Positions 10,769 through 22,889 of a stretch of 64,000 nucleotides of DNA are shown piece after piece (the stretch's first letter is position 1; the number at the start of each line of letters is the position of its first letter). This DNA comes from Neonectria sp. B-13 (Eukaryota; Ascomycota; Sordariomycetes; Hypocreales; Nectriaceae): NCBI GenBank assembly GCA_002682825.1, contig NOKP01000002.1:4095378-4159377 (forward strand), read 5' to 3'. The notes under the pieces are model-generated. The model made no database searches. It was not told where the DNA came from and was given only the letters and a program-made list of their open reading frames with translations. A program made the translations under genes and the position numbers.

Positions 10769-13700
10769 TCTGGGGTGTCTTTGGGGCAATGAAACAGGCC
10801 TAAGAGACATCACTTCACAGTTATCTACTAGTATCTAGCTGCACGACTTGCTTCTCCTGTTGCACCTCCGGACTGCTGATAAAGGAAGCGAAAATCGCAT
10901 CTCCTTCTATCTCCTTCCCCCCCCTCCGCAAGCGGCGGCGACCGAGACAGTGGCGAGCAGCGCACCGGACACGGTCCCCCGGAGCACCGCCCAGGAGGAG
11001 CCTGGAGGAGCACAAACTGCATCTTTCGTGCGACCCGTGGACGGCACTTTGCACACAATGCCCGTCCACGTGCCGCTCCACATGCCCGTCCGTACTCCGT
11101 ACAGTTATCCGAACTCGAAACCATCGGGTTAGCGCTGGCCGCTGCCCGTTACCGAGATCACGAAGGCCGAAACTCGCTCGCTCTAGCCTGGTTTGTCCTT
11201 GTGCCCATTGATCGATCTCCGGACACCGCATGAGCATCGGAGAGAATTCCTTGCAAACCGCCCTCCGCCGCCCGTTCTTCCCCAGTCTAGTCCAGCCTAA
11301 ATGCCCAAGCCCAAAGCCAAGCCTCGGAAGCCAGGCTGGCGAAACCATACCCCGGGGCCATGACATACTACATACCCAAGAGGAGAGGGATGCCCATGCC
11401 TGAAATCCACACACACACAACGCACACACATACGCGCGTGCACGAGGAAGAAACACATATTCGTACGCACATGCGTAATAGACTCAGATCCAGGAGAAAT
11501 AGAAACATAGGAGTCGTAACATGCAGCCATTGATACTGAGCCATTGGCATTTGATTTTCCATTACGGAGTACTGTGGGTAAGCAATCACCCACACCGAGG
11601 AAAAGTCTATTTCTCACAGCGAACCTCGCGGCTCAGATCAGAAAGAGGTTGAGGGTACAGTGCGCCTATTCGCAGCCGACTGTGCCTCAGCTCCCACTCC
11701 CCCATTTTCCCGATATCAGGACACACTGCGCTGCACTGCGCTGCACTGCAATTACATAGTTTCGGTGAATGGATGACTTAATGATTGCCGATCCCCTGAC
11801 CCGGGCGCTGTCACCCCCTGCCATCTGATTGGCCGGGCTAAGCCAACCCCCCCCCTGGGTCTGATTTCTTTTATCAATCATTAGCCACTGTCAGGACAAG
11901 TGTAATCAATCAGTCACCGCAGCCAAATTCCAAACCCCAACCAAGCCATTCGGTACGTCCGCTCGGCATTCTCCACACAAACGTCACCTGCCGCAACCAA
12001 GTCCCCAAGAGTGGGAGTGGGAGACCGAAATGGCAATCAATGCGTGTCCTCATCATCAGTCACGCCTTACAGCTTACAGCGTACAGCTTACTGCACCACC
12101 TAGACCACGAACTTGCTCCCCATTCTTGCCCGCAACCTCAACTCTCAAATCGTAGACGTTTGTCCTTCACGAATCGCTGTAGCACCGCACCACCCCGGCC
12201 AGGGACCTAAAGCAGGAAGCCACCGCCACCACCCGACCGAACCCCGGCGCGCCGCCCGGTCAAACCCGACGATACCACACAACACAGCGCTCACAGCACT
12301 CACAATCCCGGCGACAATCGCTGACCCTGACCAGGCTACCGGTACCTAGCAGGCCGACCATCGCTGGTAACTCGACACTACCTGAATCGGCAATGCACTC
12401 TACAGTACAGTACGGCGCACTCAGAGAAAACGCACGTGGGTCGTACGAGCGGCTCACATCTCGGTCCGGGTCGCTCCCCTGGTTCCGAATTTCAACAAAG
12501 CTCCAATCCCAATCCCAATTCCGACGCAATCCCTACGTACAGTAGGTAGTCGTACGGTCTTGTGCTCCTTTATGATTATTTTGTTGGGTTACTCATCAAG
12601 CGGTGAGGCTTTCACGTTTCGCCAACGCGCTCCCTGCCCTGAAATCGTATCCCCAGGGATTCCCAGCGAAACAAGCACCCCGAGCCCCGGCGGTTCGCAC
12701 AGTAGCCGCGGCTCGAATGGCGCGCATCCTAGACTCAGAGTCAGACCACCTACGGCTGTCTCACCACCCGAACGCGGGGACCCAAAATAAAAAAACAAAG
12801 ACCAGAGAGCATGCAATTAGATAGACCGCGGAAGGCGTGGTCCAGCGGAAATCTTGCATTCACCGGCCCCGTCTATTCCCGCTTCTTCCCTTCCCTGGCT
12901 TCTCTTCCCGTTGCTTCACCGGCCCCAATTATTGTCGGGCGATGCCCGATTCACAAACGGCTTGGTTTGTCAATACGTACGACATACAAGACTCGACTCC
13001 CCCTTACCCAATAATTACCACTTGAAAAGCAAGGCCCAGGAATACCAATCCATGTAAACCATCCGTAATGCATTCCCATGACATACGCATGTACTACTAA
13101 CCTGACATGCGCTTCAATGCCCGGTTAGCATGTCCGGCTCCAGCTCCGGTACCCGAACCGAGCCTTTCCGGGCCTTTGCTCCGGCAACACCAAAGAAGGA
13201 GGGAAACGGAGAAGCTGCCCAAATTCGGCTGCATATGTCCTCCACAACTACAAGCACGAAAATGGACAACTTAGAGCATTCCAATTGAGCGATGAAGAAG
13301 ATGAAGCACAGTGCACAGTGACTCAGCACTGTGTACAGACATCCATTATTTGACGGGCTGAGCAGAGATCCAATGGGCCTCGGGCCTCCCCGCATTGTTC
13401 TCTCACACCCTGTCACAGCTTCTTCCTCCCTTCTCCATTTTCCCCGACGCGGGCCTTGAGAACATCTCAACTTCGGTTCATCCGACCTAGTCGCCGACCC
13501 TCCGCCGATGAACGAGATTTGGATTCGCTCCCCCGTCTCCAAATTTCTACTCTCCTCGCTTGCTTATCCCCCTGTTCGTTTGGGACGATGGGGTGCGTCG
13601 GCCTCACGTCACATGTTCCAGGCCCGCTCTCTCATCCATGTTTGTTTGGGCTTTCGTGATCCGTATTACACTGTCCGTAGTACAGTATGTCGGCTTTCTG

Positions 13701-14797
13701 TGTCGATCATCTTGCTTGCGTCTGTGCCGCTTGAACTACAACAACCGCCAAACTCGCATTGCTCCCTGCACTGGCCGCTTGTTGGCGACAACGCTGTTGG
13801 TAGCACTGGCGGACGCATCCATGATGGCGTGATATTGATTGGCCTCGAGTTGATCCATAGTTTCATTCTTCCTTTTTCTAAACCTCTTCGGTACCGAGTA
13901 CGAGGCACCTGCCATCGTGTCTCTCTCTCGTTTCGGCTTTTGCAACGGCGCTCTCCTGTCTAAGAGTCAATGGGAACTGCGCCGGCCAATCGGATCCTTC
14001 CGGCGCGGGGCGTGTGTCTTTGAGACTTATCTGATCCATCAAATCTTATCAATCCCATCTAATCTCGCCCATCAGGCAAACGGAACGAAGAAAAAGGAGT
14101 CCCGACGTCGCTGAGTCAAACATAGACACCGACTTCGGACCCCATCCACTCCCACTCTTCGCCCTGTATTTCCTCTTTCTGCCAAACAACAACTCTTGGT
14201 CAGCATCCACACCCAATGCCGCAGACAGAGCGTCTCCACCACCCATATCTTTCAACTTCGGCGGAGCATGTGCATTTTTGCTGCAGCCTGAGCGAAGGTA
14301 GGGGAGCGCATCTGAAGATGGATGGTGAGTGGTGAGTGGTGAGTGGGCTGTAGTCCATGCATTAGGAGGATGCAGCTAGGGGGGCCCGCGAGAGGCTGGC
14401 CGGTTATCAGCTCTTGCGCCTCCATCTACTCTGTTTGGCTCGTTTGCCAGGTATCTGCTATTCACCGACTCTTCCAAGGCTTCTCTTCCCCGGAGCCAGG
14501 GGTGAGGGAGATTGTGCTTCCGCCTCTACGCCAGTCTACGTGTCGCACCCAGGATGGACAAGTGCCCTCGGTCCTGGACTCCTGGCAAGTCCTGGCCCAG
14601 GCCAATGGGTCGGACAGAAAGCCACGATCTGATAAGATTTGATGGGTTTTGCTTTTGTGGAGAGACGGGGGGTCTGATCTTACACGACGGGGGCTCCTCG
14701 AGTGCCGGCCCCCCTTTCACTGGGGTTACCTCCGTGCCATCAAAATCCCCTAGCGTAACGATTCGACCGCTTCTCCCAGCCTTGTTTGTGTGGTGAC

Positions 14798-14865
14798 AGT
14801 ATACTTCGTACTTCGTACATAACGAGTATGTAATACGTACTGAAGTGACAAGTATGCTTCGTACC
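14798..14865. repeat. Cluster of overlapping TACTTCGTAC / GTACT elements
   Basis: Two overlapping TACTTCGTA copies (14802-14810 and 14809-14817) are followed by TACGTACTGAAGT and GCTTCGTACC. The block has partial dyad symmetry and could fold back on itself. It lies about 130 bp beyond the caspase-C2 stop codon. The same word occurs elsewhere in gene-free DNA (see findings). Confidence 0.55.
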
Positions 14866-14990
14866 GTGCTCGCTGTCCTCGACATCCACCCCCTTGACTG
14901 CTTGCTCCCCTGGTCGACGCCACGGCGCAAGTCACGGTCTCGACGAGAATCCTCCTCACCCTTGGCTGTTTCGAAGTACCGGCCCCCGGC

Positions 14991-17215
14991 TCACCAGACT
15001 GGAAAGTCCATTTCCTCCACACGAGGTTGTCCCTCGTCCCTGCGCTGCCGTTGCTGTTGCCGCTGCTGCTGCCGCCATCTCACTGTCGGCTTGGTCACCT
15101 CCACCTCACCCGCATCGACATACGCCAGTGCGATCCGGATCACGCCTGTCGTCCTCCCGTCACAGCGCAGGTTCTGCCATTCCCCTAGCTCGGGCAACTT
15201 TCCCTTCTTGAACAGGCTGCGAAGGTCAATGTGTAAGTCGCCCATAAGCTCTCCCATGTGGGCTTCCCACACAGACACTCTAAGATGGTAGAACATTGGC
15301 GAATTCCGTACGTCGAACCGGAACTCCTCGTTCCTAAACTAGCGTCAGCGTCCATGTGCCATTCGTTTTTCCAGAAGCACCAGGGCTCCCTGTCAGATCC
15401 TCGACATAATGGTCTCGCCTCCACTCCCTGAGCGTCTTGGCTTCGACAAATTTTGTACTCACCAAATAGGTTTTGGCGTTTGGCTCCTCATCGATTCGCT
15501 GCGCTGTACTTCGTGACCGAAACAGAGCACGCACGTCAATTCCGAGGAGGTGTCGTCATCCATGTCTGCTTCCCCGACAGCCACCACCAGTTGCTTCACC
15601 ATTTCTTTCAGTGCATTGAGTCCCTGTCCAGACGACGTCACGCTCGTCTGTGCCGAGGTTGGGAGGCTCCGTGGCACCAACATATCCGCCACAATAGTCT
15701 CCTCGGGCGGCTGTTTTTTCCTCGTTGACACTTGCTTGGACAGAATGCTGCGTTGGTATCCTGACCTGTCCGTTGTTTTCCGGGCGAGTCTTGCAGGTAC
15801 CATGGCCGCGGTTCGCGGAATACTTGACGAGTCATATCCGGAATCGAGGCTGCTCAACCCTGACACCGATTTCAGTGGGGAAGCGTACTCAAAGCCGCAG
15901 CCCTTCTTCCCTCTAGCCGACTGCCCGGTAATGGGGATTGGCGTTGTTGCCTCCTTCAGAAGCTCTTCCCTCGGCACTAGGTTGCGGGACCGCACGTATC
16001 CCACAAACTGCGTGGCTGGATTGTCCGGTACCAAGTCCCACAATACGACGGGTACAGAGAGAAGCAGCAACGTTGAGTAACTGCGGTATACGCCCTCAAC
16101 ACTCACGAATTTTGCTAAAAGTGGAAACTGCTTCAGCCATCGAGCGCAACTCGCCGCGTCCAAGATCTGGTCTTCCTCCAGCGCAACGGTCAGGAGGACG
16201 TGTGGGGCCTTTCTCTGCCCCTTGTCGTCCATGGCTAACAATGCCTCAAGACGGTCCTCGCTTGAAACTTGGCTGTCTCCTTGAACTCTCTCCGAGAGGT
16301 TCTCCGGGATGGATCCAGGGATTGCCCGAGACGAAGCCGATGAACAAGACTCTTCGTCCACGAGGCGGCCCAGGGTGATGGAGGCGGTGTGTGGGTCGGG
16401 CGGAGAGACGATATATGCCGGCGTCTTCCTTGACTCGACCAAGGTACCGCGAGATGACCAGCGCGGCGGCGTATGTTTGAGCCGTGTCAATATCTCACTG
16501 TGGAGCATGGCAGCGGAGAAGGGCAGTTGAGATGCCCATTCTTTCAGGACCTCAATCAAGGTGTTGGTGAACGACTGCGGACCTGGCCGAGGAGCCCACG
16601 TCTCAAAGCCGCAGGCAGCAATTGTCTCCTTTATGTTAGTCGGCCGCTCAGTGATTGGTGTGGCACTCGCCCCAGCACAACAGTCGAGCAGCGAAAGGAC
16701 GTCGCACTTGGCCGTCTCGAACAGCGTCTGAATAGCCGACCATTCAACAATTGCGTATGATCTGTCGGGTTTGCTATCAAATGATTAGCTATGACCCTAA
16801 TCCGAAAATTCCCATACCTACCAAGACCAAGTGGACTGTCTGGCTTTGTTGATGACGCCGTGCCCTCCATAGTACACGATAAGAAGCATGTCCTCCTTAT
16901 CGTGTTCCTCCACAAAACTCAGAGATTTATGCATGAGCTTGCGATGGGAGTTCTGGGTTGGAATGAGGAACTGTGTAGTCGAGAACCCATACATGTTCAT
17001 GAAGACTTTGCGGAGCTCTTCCATCTCTGATTCAACCTCAAGCTCGTCTTCCTCCCATCGTATCAACAGGACTTGAACCTCTTTATATCGAGAATATGCC
17101 GAGTTCGGAAAGGCTCGTTTGGCAGCCTAGAATGAGTGAGTACTGTTTATTCTCACGAGAAAGACCTGGCAAGTACCAGTTGGAGATCACCAACAAAGCC
17201 TTCAAGGTGCTTCAT
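14991..17215 (-). CDS. Caspase-like (C14) protease domain fused to a C-terminal C2 domain
   Basis: Exons read on the minus strand: 17215-17177, 17126-16822, 16773-15463 and 15333-14991. Introns: 17176-17127 (50 bp), 16821-16774 (48 bp), 15462-15334 (129 bp). 665 aa. Residues about 14-250 are a caspase-like domain: KEVQVLLIRWEEDE, ELRKVFMNMYGFSTTQFLIP, catalytic His102 in LLIVYYGGHG, and Cys146/Cys147 in LSLLDCCAGA. A low-complexity linker (about 260-500) follows. Residues about 508-624 read as a C2 domain: VKQLVVAVGEADMDDD, CVLCFGHEVQ, SQTPKPIWNEEFRFDV, LRVSVWE, ELMGDLHIDL, EWQNLRC and GVIRIALAYV. The third intron splits the Trp codon of PIW and restores NEEF exactly, which is the best evidence for one gene. 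The tail is Arg/Gln-rich. The final exon could continue through a GTGAGC donor at the stop codon. Substrate and role are unknown; membrane recruitment through C2 is inference. Confidence 0.82.
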
Positions 17216-20200
17216 GTGATGGTACGATTTTGTCGTATCATGGGTGGGTGGAAGAAGGGAGACATTGGGACTCAGAGACAAGGAAGTGTGTGAGGAAGCA
17301 CCGGAAGCCTGCTATATGACCGAGTAAGAAGTTTGATAACTCTGTTGCTTGCTCATTCATAACCTACCACAAATGGGCTGGAGGAGCTCCCACTCAGAGA
17401 GCTATGATAGCCCTGGGCATCGGAGTCTTCGAATTTGGCACCGAGGCACTGAAGTTCGGCCATTCTGGATGATCAGCGTGTCTCAAAGTCTGGATCTGGG
17501 AGCTGCGGATCAAATAATCATGTTTGTTGGCGATTGCTGTTGGCAAACGCGTATGATATATGAGGCTGTCATTTCTCATCCCCGCACGATGGCAACAGCC
17601 ACAACAACATTCAACCCCTCCCCAACGAAGAGAAAATTTTGCATCGAGCTGCAGCTAGTTGCCTTTCCTCCTATCTTTCAGTGTTGATCATGTCTGTAAG
17701 CAACTGGTGCTTCGCCCGACTCGGCTCACTGTCGACTGTTATATTGGTCGCCTTACTCTACTTTGCTTCATTTCACGCAAGGCACATACGAACGTCAACC
17801 ATCGCAGCTCTAACCAGCGGGCCGTAGACGCATCTTGAGCGGGGTCCTCTTGATAGACATGAAAATTTTTCATGCCGTGAGACTGGAAAATGGGCTGCGT
17901 CGTCATGATTGGCTTTTTTTGAGGGTTGCCTCGTGATGAATCTGGGGAAAAGCCAGGAACAACGTGGGGGAGGCGCAGTCCGAACATGCATGGGAACATG
18001 TACGCCAACCTCGGCGAACCATCGCTTGATGGTCCGCAATGTTTGTGTAACAGCATCGCCGGGAGGCTTGCTGGTGCAGAGTTTTCCCCCGTTGACGCTG
18101 CTACTGTAGGCTGCGTTGGCAATCTCCCAGCGAAGAGTGTTAAGGCCATCATGTGAGGGACGTGGCTCGCGTAGCAGAGCTCAAATGAAAGTGGAAAAGT
18201 TGACCACGTTGAACAACGACTTCGGCTAAACAGCAAGTCTATTAGACTAGTTGGCCGAATAATCCTAGGTCGGGATGAAACTTGTTGCCGTTTCGATACA
18301 TATGAGACTCCAGCTTCGACAGTCAATTACTCCGTACAGCCGGCGGATATAGGGTTGGAGGTCGCTAAAAAGAGCCGAACTGGGTGCAATCGAAACCTGG
18401 GACGTTCCGTGGCATGGCTGGCAGTAAGCATTCGATGTCTGGCCTTTGAGTCAACTTGGTTTGATAACCTGAAGGATCAACCCCAGAGATTGACTCTGCG
18501 ACTAAAGTGGAGGCGGATGTCTTCATTGCTGCCGCGAGTCCCGGCTTGGTAGCTGTTTTGGTCTGGGGAATGTTGAACTGATGGGACTGGGGGGAGAGAA
18601 CCGCGGCACTGGTGTAAGCAAAGATCAACACTGGACAGCCTGGAGGGAGGCCTGTGTCAGCTCAGGCTCAATTCGGGGCCAGGTTCGGTTTGAGCCGACG
18701 ATCTGGACCAGGCGAGACTTGATGATGGCCGGAGGTTAGTCTCTACGATCTCGTCCTACGACTCACGCGTGGGAAGAGCGATGCAAATGTAGTTCTCTCC
18801 GACATACGTCGTCCCCAGACGGACAAAGACGCGCGACAGGGCCGACACAAAGTGTGTCGGAGATGGCGAAGGTTCAGTGTTCCGGGGTGTTACAGCCGTC
18901 TTGGATCGGAAACATGGCCCAGGGCTCAGTCAGGGCCGCATGCTGAAGGCCGCAAGCTGCAGGTGCGCTTGGCGGTTCACATGGCTTTCCGGCCGCGGGA
19001 GGGGCGCGATGATGCGCCATGGATGGTCATCAAGAGCCAGATAGCCTGTCGTTGGCCAAAGGAGGTCCTAGCAACTCGTAGGGTGCCGACGGAAGAGGCC
19101 ATTTCCGTTGCTGGACTGAGCGCTAGCCAAGGAAGCCCCGCGTTCCGAGCGACTAAGGCTGCGGGAGGAATTCGAGCATGCTGCACGCTGCACGGCCCAC
19201 CAAGGCCCGGAAGGAGGCGAAGGAGGAGGGGGAGCGACGGCAGGGAAGTGAATATTCGTAAAGGAGTTTGAGTGGAGGAGCTGGGCTCAACGGTGTTGGA
19301 TGCGAAGTTGCGACGTTGCGACGTTTTGGTGTTCCTCAAGCACCGATCTTGGGGGAAAGAGCCGCCACAGGAGGCAAGGGCGGACAGCTGGCAACTACAC
19401 CCACTGGATCCGTATTCGGAGGTGCTATTTGAGCCTGGGCGTCATCCCTCCAAGTCGGGACGATCACCAGCTCCAACACCAACACCAACACCAATCTAAC
19501 GAATCACGTTCTAGTTTTGACCATGACGGTCGATAACCGCCGCAGTCCTGCCAATTACGCTCTCTGCGACCCGACATAACATCTGTGCCCTGGAGGATCC
19601 TCGGGAGATCCATCTCCCTGCCAGGTCTAATCTCCTACTATGTAGTGGCCCGTAGCCCGCCCGCGGACGGACACGCATTGGCTCCTCGCCATGGCTCGCA
19701 AGCCGCTACTCCAACCGGCAGGACCAGCAGGGGAGACTAAGATCCGGAGGTGGCTTCTGCCGAGATCACATCTGCGGACCAGCCCTGTTTCAGACAGTAC
19801 ATCACACACTCGCACGCTCCCATGGCCAACGACGTGCCGTCGGTGTAGTACACTTCGCTCCCTAAAGCTCGCCGTATCCCGCCCTCTCGGGTATAGTCCG
19901 CCATGCTGCTCCTCCTGCTCTTTGGCTGTTACGTTCCCCAGCCGCTTGTTTGTTTCATTCCTACCTTGTACACGAATAGACCCGACGCATCCAGCTACAG
20001 CTCCGCCTCTTCGACACCCTCTCCGGCTCAACAAGTGGCATTCAATCGTCTGTCTCACGTGCCAGGCCACACCGAAGAGTTACGCCGACGGTGGAGTGCC
20101 GTGAGAGACATCCGTCTACTATTTTGGAACAACACATAGTCTCCACTCACTCTGGATTAAGACACCGTCTATGGTAGTGACGCAGCAAGTCGAGAGTTTA

Positions 20201-20358
20201 TCTATATCCTCTATTTCCACCTTGTCTTCTTCGGAGAAAAAACACCAACAATACACGGCAACAACTAGACGGAAATATCGTCCTGATCTCCTATCCACCC
20301 CGATCTACTACCCGAGTCCGGCCCTTGGCAGACAAGGTCCCCCCTCTCACAGCGCATC
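17216..20358. other. 3.1-kb gene-free region upstream of two genes
   Basis: It lies between the caspase-C2 start (minus) and the P450 start (plus) and must hold both promoters. Open frames such as 17739-18326 (minus) and 18852-19271 (plus) lack ATG starts or any recognisable motif. A TACTCCGTA copy lies at 18328-18336. A short run of CACCAA repeats lies at 19470-19495. Nothing else is recognised. Confidence 0.5.
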
Positions 20359-22073
20359 ATGGACAACAGCTCAACACTTTTCCCGTCGACGATCAACGTC
20401 GACGTACAACAACTCCCCCATGTTGCTAGCGGAGGAACGAGGGCAAGCTACTATGCTGCCGTAGCGCTCGTCCTGTTAGTTACTTGGTTGATGCGGTCAA
20501 GGAGTCACTCCGCCAAGATTGAAGTTCCCCTCTACAAGGCATCCAAGTCGAAATGGATATTCGAAGCCGAGACTTTGATAAAGGATAGCTACGCCAAGGT
20601 CAGTCTACTATGAACGCCTCTACTACACAATCCACTAACCCTGGTACAGTTCCGGGACCGCGTGTATCAAATCAAGGGCACTGAGGGCGTCCAAGTCCTA
20701 GTACCTGCCAAGCTCCTCGGGGAACTTAAAGGACTTCCAGAGGACATACTAAGTGCCACGGAGGCCGTTTCTGATGTGATTACAATTTTCTGCTGAAGCA
20801 TCTCAGCACCCAATGTACTCACACTCGATAGGCCCTTCAAAGCAAGTACACCAAGTTCTCACCTGGCCACAACGGCGACTTACTAGCCCTCTTGGTTCGA
20901 ACCAAGTTGACCCAAAACTTGACCCGAGTTATCCCCCGAATGAAGAAGGAGCTGGAATTCATCCTCGGAACCGAGTTCCCGACTTGCGAAGATTGGACCC
21001 CGATCAAATGGCAACCTTTCAGTGTCCGAGTCATCGCTCGTCTTAGTGGCCACGCCTTTGTGGGATCTTCCATCAGCCGCGATGAAAAGTGGATGGACAC
21101 CTCTATCAACTTCGCCATTCACGTCTTTACTGCCTGTGTCAAACTGCAGTTCTTTCCAGAATGGGCCCGTCCCATTGGCCAACACTTCGTCTCGGAGATT
21201 CGCCAGATCCAAAATGACATCAAGATCGCTAAGACAATGCTTAAGCCTATCCTGGAGGAACGGATACGTGATTTGGAGACACCGACCGGCGAGGAGGCAC
21301 CCGACGATATGATTCAATGGCTTATCGACGCTTTGCCGGAGGAGGAAAAGGGCGATGTTACGACGCAAGCCGAGTTGCAGTTAATTCTAGCCGCGGCGTC
21401 GATTCACACAACGAACAACTTGCTGTGCGAGTGTCTTTCCGATCTGGCAACATACCCTGAATTCCAGGACGAGCTGCGAGAGGAGGCCTACCAAATCCTT
21501 GAGGTGGAAGGAGGGTGGGCCAGGAAGGAGAGCATGGCCAAGCTGAAGAAGATGGACAGCTTCATGAAGGAAGTCCAACGATTGCGCGGAAACATTAGTA
21601 AGCCCACTTATACTCACAACATCCGATCAAAGACTAACCAAATCTCAGTCTCCTTCATCCGCAAGGTCATGAAGCCTATCTCCCTCTCTGATGGTACCCA
21701 GCTACCCGCAGGTACCAAGGTAATTGCCCCTCAGGCCGGCATCTCCCTCGACGAGCGTTACTTTCCCGACCCTGAACGTTTCGACGCCCTGCGCTTCTAT
21801 CACATGCGCCAGGAGTCGACCGAGGCCAGCAATAGGTGGCAGTTCACATCGCTGAACGATACCAATATCAACTTCGGCGCTGGCAAGCACGCCTGTCCGG
21901 GCCGCTTCTTCGCCAGTAACGAGGTCAAGCTTGTGCTAGCTTATATGCTTATTAATTACGATATTCGGCTCAAGGAGGGTGAGCAGCGGCCCAAGGGTAT
22001 GGCCGTCGTCATGACCAAGGCGCCGTCACCAGACATGGAGCTTGAGTTTCGAAGACGATCACTGGTGGTTTAG
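20359..22073 (+). CDS. Cytochrome P450 monooxygenase
   Basis: Exons 20359-20598, 20650-20775, 20832-21597 and 21649-22073; introns 51, 56 and 51 bp, GT-AG; 518 aa. An N-terminal membrane anchor (AAVALVLLVTWLM, about 32-45) is followed by a basic/Ser segment. P450 landmarks in order: the helix-C-like TKLTQNLTRVIP; the I-helix AAASIHTTN, with His where many P450s have an acidic residue, as in many fungal CYPs; the K-helix ExxR as EVQR; PDPERFDALRF; and the heme loop INFGAGKHACPGRFF with Cys460 as thiolate ligand. It resembles the fungal ent-kaurene-oxidase-like/CYP68-like group of secondary metabolism. No terpene cyclase, PKS or NRPS lies within reach, so it is either an orphan or a detoxification or tailoring enzyme. 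The second and third joins were fixed by frame and P450 continuity. Confidence 0.93.
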
Positions 22074-22889
22074 ACGCTAGGAGCTTGAGAGTAAATTTGC
22101 CTATTCATGCGCGTATATACCCATACAAATGTACATAGAAATAATGTCGACACGTCCTAAACACAAACACCTAACTGCCAAATGGATTACGAGTGACTTT
22201 CTCTTGCTATCCTGTATCCAATAATTGCAGAAAAGAGCGTGTGATACCCTTGCTCGCAGAAGTTGTTTTTCGTCAATCCGAGACAGACATGAGACAGGTT
22301 TTCAAGGATGATCAGCAAGATTCATAGGTTCAAGACTTCACATGGTCGCTGGACTCCCGGCTTGGGAACTTGCGACACTTTCGACATCAACTTGCTTTCG
22401 ACACCAACTTGCTTTCGACACCAACTTGCTTTCGACACCAACTTGCTTTTGACACTAACTTGCATGTAAAATTTAACTAAACGATTCATTACTCAAATAC
22501 TCGACTATCGCGTAACAGCATACAACAAAAAGACTCCGGGCGTGGCCATCGTATGGGTATAAAAGTCGTGGAACGCGCAGACGTGACCGGTGACTGTGCC
22601 GTAGCGTCGCATCTCTCAGCTGATCGACCGGCGAGGGGGTTGGGGCCGGCGTGGTGGCTCTTTTGGACAAACACGATTGGGATCCTTTTTTAGATTGGCC
22701 GTTACGCCAAAGAACAAGATATGTACAGATCCAACCCACCCGGAACGCCCCTCGCCGTTGTGAAGTAGCCGTCAACCATTTCCCTGATGCACAAGCTGTA
22801 AGACGCACATGAGTCTACCGGGAATCGTGAGAAACCTGGAAAACAGCAACCAAAGCAGACCATATCATCCAAACAAACTAGTAGTTGAT
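22074..22889. other. Convergent 3' intergenic region with a minisatellite
   Basis: About 0.8 kb between the stop codons of the P450 (plus) and fibrillarin (minus). It is AT-rich just after the P450 stop and carries the 17-bp tandem repeat described separately. No gene is seen. Confidence 0.6.
22379..22463. repeat. 17-bp minisatellite, five units
   Basis: Five head-to-tail copies of a TTTCGACACCAACTTGC unit. The first and last copies carry one or two substitutions and the three inner copies are identical. The array lies between two convergent genes and is probably variable in length between isolates. Confidence 0.93.

Larger units (their letters stand above)
10143..14990. other. 4.8-kb gene-free region with one assembly gap
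   Basis: It begins with the reductase promoter (purine-rich on the plus strand, 10300-10480) and contains the N gap at 10669-10768. Open frames exist on both strands (for example 10821-11456 and 13114-13542), but they are compositionally random, lack a convincing start and show no family features. A CA-rich tract lies at about 11410-11450. Copies of the TACTYCGTA word occur at 11093, 11563, 14802 and 14809. The last few hundred bases are 3' to the caspase-C2 gene. Confidence 0.5.

Noticed and set aside
10821..11456. 211-codon minus-strand frame beside the first gap
   Set aside because: Cys/Arg/Ser-rich random composition, no family features, and several shadow frames on both strands.
15459..15461. 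TGA as the natural end of the caspase-like gene
   Set aside because: A consensus donor (TTTG|GTGAGT) overlaps this stop and the next exon completes a C2 domain in frame.
17739..18326. 195-codon minus-strand frame upstream of the caspase-C2 gene
   Set aside because: It does not begin with a credible ATG, and its content does not resemble a protein family.
20359..22073. Secondary-metabolite cluster around the P450
   Set aside because: Neighbours are fibrillarin, a caspase-like gene and empty DNA; no synthase, transporter or cluster regulator lies close by.
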